This document shows, piece after piece, positions 5,211 to 7,316 of a DNA stretch of 7,316 nt. The notes under the pieces were generated by a model. That model saw nothing but the letters and a program-made list of their open reading frames with translations, did no database searches and had not been told where the DNA came from. The first letter of the stretch is position 1. Every line of letters begins with the position of its first letter. Origin of the DNA: Candidatus Wolfebacteria bacterium. GTDB lineage: Bacteria > Patescibacteriota > Minisyncoccia > UBA6257 > UBA9933. The stretch covers positions 17,137-24,452 of the forward strand of contig JAPLZW010000042.1 in NCBI GenBank assembly GCA_026394835.1, given 5' to 3'. Both the position numbers and the translations under genes were made by a program.

Positions 5211-5508
5211 GTCCTGTATTTCACAAATATCATTAAATTTGGAAGCAAAATTATCAGACGATTTCCAGGCGCGACGACGAAGTCGTATAAGTGGAACGAT
5301 ACGTCAAGGAGGAGCAACGCAGAAATCGGCAATAATTTTGCTTCTTCCCGCGGAAGCGGGCGAATTTCCGCCAGCTTCCCTGCCTGCCGGCAGGCAGGTT
5401 TGTCGCTCGTCGTCAATGTATCGCTCTGCTTATATAATCTCCTCCTCGCTCCGCGAATCTGTCTAAAATTCGCTCCGCCAAATTGATGAGATTTGTGAAA
5501 CACAGGAC
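5211..5508 (-). mobile_element. Structured 23S intervening sequence, copy B (domain I)
   Basis: A closing stem of about 30 bp with a few mismatches (5211-5242 against 5478-5508, both carrying TTTCACAAAT or its complement) is followed inward by GAAGCAAAATTAT/ATAATTTTGCTTC (5242-5254/5332-5344) and GCGAATTT/AAATTCGC stems. Conserved blocks shared with copy A are GCGACGACGAA (5271-5281), AGGAGGAGCAAC...AGAAAT.GG (5307-5329, 20 of 23 identical), the GCTCGTCG...ATGTATCGCT block (5402-5429) and CTCCTCGCT (about 5442-5451). A CCTGCCTGCCGGCAGGCAGG palindrome (5379-5398) is inserted in this copy only. The site is in domain I, roughly E. coli nt 300-345. Confidence 0.75.
5379..5398. repeat. CCTGCCTGC palindrome inside copy B
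   Basis: CCTGCCTGCCGGCAGGCAGG is a perfect 20-bp palindrome. Near copies occur at 785-803 and 1023-1041. From memory, such palindromes are scattered through many Parcubacteria genomes and appear in translations as PACRQAG or LPAGRQ. Copy A lacks it, so it is a secondary insertion into this intervening sequence. Confidence 0.8.
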
Positions 5509-5661
5509 TTAGAAACAAAGAGTCCATCAGTTTTCGCCTACGGGGCTATCACCCGCTATGGCTCCGCTTTCCAGCGGATTCGGCTAACCAATGGTTTTGT
5601 AACTCTTCTCTTGAGCTTCAAGCTTGAGAGCTCAAAAATGTCTCTAATCTTACAACCCCCA

Positions 5662-5797
5662 TCGCTGCACAGCAGCGGAAACTCCAAGCACCAAGCACCA
5701 AATCACAAACAAATTTTCAATTTTCGAAAATTTCGAATTTTGAATTTATTTGGAATTTGGATTTTGGGATTTGAATTTTTCCGATGCTGCGCATCGG
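5662..5797 (-). repeat. Hairpin-bracketed AT-rich insertion in 23S domain I
   Basis: The ends CGCTGCACAGCAGCGGAA (5663-5680) and TTCCGATGCTGCGCATCGG (5779-5797) are identical to the ends of the H68 insertion at 2777-2877. The core is longer (about 100 bases) and carries CAAGCACCAAATCACAAAC and TTTGGAATTTGGATTTTG words shared with the H45 insertion. It lies near helix 16 (about E. coli nt 250-280). A palindromic stretch at about 5612-5637 (AAGCTT centred) just beside it may be a further small expansion. Confidence 0.75.
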
Positions 5798-6105
5798 TAG
5801 GTTTGGGCTCTTCCCGTTTCACTCGCCGCTACTCAGGGAATAACATTGTTATATTTTCCACCTGCTACTGAGATGTTTCACTTCGCAGGGTGCGCAACTC
5901 CAACTCTTATGGTTGGAGTTTTCTTGGGTTTACCAAGAAGGGTTTCCCCATTCGGAAATCTCCGGATCAAAGGTCGCTAGGCACCTCCCCGAAGCTTATC
6001 GCAGCTACGCCACGTCCTTCTTCGCCGTTTAGCGTCAAGGCATCCACCATATGCTCTTAATTTAACTGTCTCTAATCCTTTCGTATTCCACTTGCGCGAA
6101 ACACG

Positions 6106-6125
6106 ATTCAGGATTTGAGGATTTG
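6106..6125 (-). other. Pre-23S processing stem, 5' arm
   Basis: This is the complement of 1466-1485 with one mismatch in 20, lying about 28 bases outside the mature 5' end. Both arms together enclose the whole 23S gene. Confidence 0.75.
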
Positions 6126-6160
6126 AATAATTAGTTGCTCTGTGATTTCTTATTTAAGAC

Positions 6161-6177
6161 GTATTAAGTTTTCAAGG
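6161..6177 (-). promoter_or_regulatory. Conserved-looking rRNA leader motif
   Basis: The minus strand reads CCTTGAAAACTTAATAC, which resembles the CTTTGAAAACT motif near the end of 16S-23S spacers in Firmicutes. It may belong to an antitermination or processing signal. This is a resemblance only. Confidence 0.3.
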
Positions 6178-6211
6178 GTCAGGGGATTCGGGGACTGGAA
6201 AGGCGGGAAAC

Positions 6212-6233
6212 AAAAATCCGCCATTCTGGCGGA
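6212..6233 (-). terminator. Intrinsic terminator-like hairpin in the 23S leader
   Basis: On the minus strand TCCGCC-AGAAT-GGCGGA (6233-6217) is followed by TTTTTGTTT. It lies about 65-85 bases downstream of the predicted start of the rRNA promoter and before 23S. A second stem (CTAACA/TGTTAG enclosing CGACG/CGTCG, about 6234-6266) lies immediately upstream of it. It could be an attenuator or could define a short RNA. Confidence 0.6.
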
Positions 6234-6303
6234 CTAACACCGACGAAAGACCGTCGAGTTTTGTTAGCCGCTCTTCGTTCTCGTCAATTTCATCATAGGG
6301 GTA

Positions 6304-6331
6304 ATTATATATATAGATGAATGATTGTCAA
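6304..6331 (-). promoter_or_regulatory. Consensus sigma70 promoter of the 23S-5S unit
   Basis: A perfect TTGACA (6331-6326) and a perfect TATAAT (6309-6304) are separated by 16 bases, with the start expected near 6297. No other site in the window matches both boxes perfectly. It lies between tRNA-His and 23S, so 23S and 5S can be transcribed independently of the tRNAs and of any 16S gene. Confidence 0.85.
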
Positions 6332-6352
6332 CCCCCGCGTCATATGAAAAGC

Positions 6353-6361
6353 TGTGGATAA
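6353..6361 (-). other. Single perfect DnaA-box match
   Basis: TTATCCACA occurs once on the minus strand just upstream of the rRNA promoter. A one-mismatch version (TTATCAACA) is at 7129-7137. The isolated positions argue against an origin; a role in linking initiation factor level to rRNA transcription is possible, but chance is the simpler reading. Confidence 0.3.
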
Positions 6362-6403
6362 AAAACTAGACGATTACTACCGTTTTTGAGGTCTTGATTG
6401 ATG

Positions 6404-6475
6404 GGTGGCTAGAGGGAATCGAACCCTCGCGACCGCTTCCACAGAGCGGAGTTCTGCCACTAAACTATAGCCACC
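6404..6475 (-). tRNA. tRNA-His (GTG)
   Basis: The minus strand folds as a cloverleaf. The acceptor arm GGTGGCTA/TAGCCACC has 8 bp including the extra G-1:C73 pair that is the identity element of tRNA-His. The anticodon arm is CCGCT-CTGTGGA-AGCGG with anticodon GTG, and the T arm is GAGGG-TTCGATT-CCCTC. The following bases are CAT, so the 3' CCA must be added by tRNA nucleotidyltransferase. It lies three bases after tRNA-Phe, so the two are surely co-transcribed. Confidence 0.95.
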
Positions 6476-6478
6476 ATG

Positions 6479-6550
6479 TGCCGCGGGTCAGAATCGAACT
6501 GACGACTCCGCGCTCTTCAGGCGCGAGCTCTACCACTGAGCTACCGCGGC
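6479..6550 (-). tRNA. tRNA-Phe (GAA)
   Basis: The minus strand folds as a cloverleaf with acceptor GCCGCGG/CCGCGGC and discriminator A73, D arm AGCTCAGTGGTAGAGCT, anticodon arm CGCGC-CTGAAGA-GCGCG with anticodon GAA, and a T arm with TTCGATT. CCA is not encoded. It is the first gene of a two-tRNA unit upstream of 23S; the usual tRNA-Ile/tRNA-Ala pair of bacterial rRNA operons is not seen here. Confidence 0.95.
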
Positions 6551-6588
6551 GTAATTAAATAGTAATATAAAAACTAGTAATTAGTAAA

Positions 6589-6642
6589 CCCCGACGCCTT
6601 ACTACGGGTCGGGGCTCCGACTTCGCGAAGCGAACGTCGGAG
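6589..6642. other. Two adjacent GC-rich hairpins between speD and tRNA-Phe
   Basis: CCCCGAC (6589-6595) pairs with GTCGGGG (6608-6614), and directly beside it CTCCGAC (6615-6621) pairs with GTCGGAG (6636-6642), the latter around an inner TTCGCGAA. On the plus strand TTTTTC follows shortly after 6648, and on the minus strand only a weak T-rich stretch follows 6589. They may be terminators or a processing region ahead of the tRNAs. Confidence 0.5.
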
Positions 6643-6664
6643 GGACGGTTTTTCTTCGTAAATA

Positions 6665-6688
6665 AATACGGGGCGTTAGCCCCGTATT
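6665..6688 (-). terminator. Hairpin at the end of speD
   Basis: AATACGGGGC (6665-6674) pairs perfectly with GCCCCGTATT (6679-6688) around a 4-base loop that contains the speD stop codon. On the minus strand it is followed by TATTTATTTA, a broken T-tract, so termination is plausible but may be leaky. Confidence 0.65.
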
Positions 6689-7035
6689 ATTGATTTTACT
6701 TTCATCCGTTTTGTCCCCAAATAGTTTTTGATGTACCCAGCCGCTTCTTTTCCGTTAAAATCCCGGCAGGAATAAACATCCAAGGCCACGTAATTTTCTT
6801 CCGGCCAGGCGTGGAACGACACATGGCTTTCATAAAGAATCACGAAGCCTGATAATCCGACTGTGGGATACATATCGGATTTTATTTCAGCGACAATCGG
6901 CTTCCGCAGTATCCGCATTCCCAATTCCTTGGGCACATCCTCAAGCAATTTCGACATCTTCTTTTTATTTTGAAGCAAATTACTCTCTACCCCATAGGCA
7001 TCAATGATGAGGTGCCTGCCCCTGAATTTTTTCAT
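6676..7035 (-). CDS. speD: SpeD-family pyruvoyl-dependent decarboxylase proenzyme
   Basis: The 119-residue protein matches the short bacterial/archaeal class 1B S-adenosylmethionine decarboxylase family (about 120-130 residues). The N-terminal GRHLIIDAYG and central GLSGFVILYESHVSFHAWPE motifs are present. Self-cleavage is expected between Glu69 and Ser70, where Ser70 becomes the pyruvoyl cofactor. His75 and Cys90 lie at the family spacing (+5 and +20 from the Ser). AdoMet decarboxylase supplies aminopropyl groups for spermidine synthesis in the cytoplasm. Some SpeD homologues, including ones in small-genome lineages, act instead on ornithine or arginine, and the DVYSCRDF motif differs from the usual TCG, so the substrate is uncertain. 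The start at 7035 places GRHLI at the usual position; there is no clear Shine-Dalgarno. No spermidine synthase neighbour is visible. Confidence 0.9.
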   Translation of the reverse strand: MKKFRGRHLIIDAYGVESNLLQNKKKMSKLLEDVPKELGMRILRKPIVAEIKSDMYPTVGLSGFVILYESHVSFHAWPEENYVALDVYSCRDFNGKEAAGYIKNYLGTKRMKVKSIIRG

Positions 7036-7096
7036 CCCTAACTGGTTTTATTTTTAAAAATTAATATTTCGTTTCGGCTATTTTTTATTTACGTTA

Positions 7097-7127
7097 TATA
7101 TATTAGTAGGTATGAGGAGAAATACAA
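7097..7127 (-). promoter_or_regulatory. Possible speD promoter
   Basis: TTGTAT (7127-7122) and TATATA (7102-7097) are separated by 19 bases on the minus strand, in an AT-rich stretch 60-90 bases upstream of speD. Spacing and match are imperfect. Confidence 0.3.
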
Positions 7128-7157
7128 TTGTTGATAAGTCGGGGGAGGGTCAAAAAC

Positions 7158-7315
7158 CTCTTTTCTCGCTCGCAAGTCTCCGCGTGTCAAAATTCTTACT
7201 CGTTCATATACGTAAATTTGCCACCCTGTCTCCAGGCGGGTCGGGGGTCTCCGGCAAATTTCCTATTCACTCGCGAATTTTATGACTCGCTCCGACACGC
7301 TCGCTCGAGAATAGG
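7158..7315. other. Gene-free region of nested inverted repeats
   Basis: No ORF is credible here. Nested complementary segments are GCGTGTC (7182-7188) with GACACGC (7294-7300), AAAATTC (7189-7195) with GAATTTT (7275-7281), AAATTTGCC (7214-7222) with GGCAAATTT (7253-7261), and CCTATTC (7262-7268) with GAATAGG (7309-7315). The last pairing competes with the outermost ones, so not all can form together. It looks like a palindromic repeat element or a structured RNA cut by the window edge. Confidence 0.5.
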
Positions 7316-7316
7316 T

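Noticed and set aside
5135..5527. 130-codon minus-strand ORF across copy B
   Set aside because: Both ends read normal 23S sequence and the middle reads the palindrome (PACRQAG) and stems; the similarity to the ORF in copy A is explained by RNA-level homology.
5611..5871. Plus-strand ORF with NHKQIFNF/FGIWILGFEFF
   Set aside because: It is a translation of the AT-rich repeat core and flanking 23S.
6353..7137. Replication origin suggested by TTATCCACA and TTATCAACA
   Set aside because: Only two well-separated boxes are seen, with no box cluster, dnaA or dnaN gene.

Overview
The window looks like a piece of a Candidate Phyla Radiation genome (Patescibacteria, probably Parcubacteria-like). The reasons are a 23S rRNA gene swollen by introns and intervening sequences, three copies of the CCTGCCTGC/GCAGGCAGG palindrome, AT-rich 'caagcaccaaatca...ggaatttgg' filler repeats of a kind I recall from such genomes, tRNAs without an encoded CCA, and a small FxLYD-like membrane protein. 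This placement rests on recognition from memory, not on a search.

All genes lie on the minus strand. From right to left they are: a structured gene-free stretch (about 7158-7316); a SpeD-family pyruvoyl decarboxylase (7035-6676); GC-rich hairpins; tRNA-Phe(GAA) and tRNA-His(GTG), 3 nt apart (6550-6404); a consensus sigma70 promoter (6331-6304); an rRNA leader with an intrinsic-terminator-like hairpin; the 23S rRNA gene (6078-1522); a 57-codon basic ORF with a strong ribosome binding site (1286-1113); 5S rRNA (988-870); a broken second 5S copy carrying a palindrome (about 706-583); the operon terminator (568-539); and a new promoter driving a membrane protein gene that runs off the left edge (392-1). 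No 16S rRNA is visible in the roughly 1.2 kb upstream of 23S.

The 23S gene spans about 4.56 kb instead of about 2.9 kb. Alignment from memory to E. coli 23S shows nine insertions totalling about 1.6 kb. They fall into distinct kinds: an ORF-less group I intron at position L1931 with a perfect P1 helix; an intervening sequence closed by a 19-bp stem that encodes a GIY-YIG nuclease; two large nested-hairpin insertions (3424-3685 and 5211-5508) that share conserved segments and so form one family; four AT-rich elements bracketed by short GC-rich hairpins (at H68, H45, H25 and the H16 region), two of which have nearly identical ends; and a 17-bp-stem insertion near E. coli nt 1112-1118. Long inverted repeats flank both 23S and 5S and probably form precursor-processing stems. 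The overall picture is a 23S-5S transcription unit with its own promoter, colonised by several kinds of selfish or structural RNA insertion that must be spliced out, cut out or tolerated.
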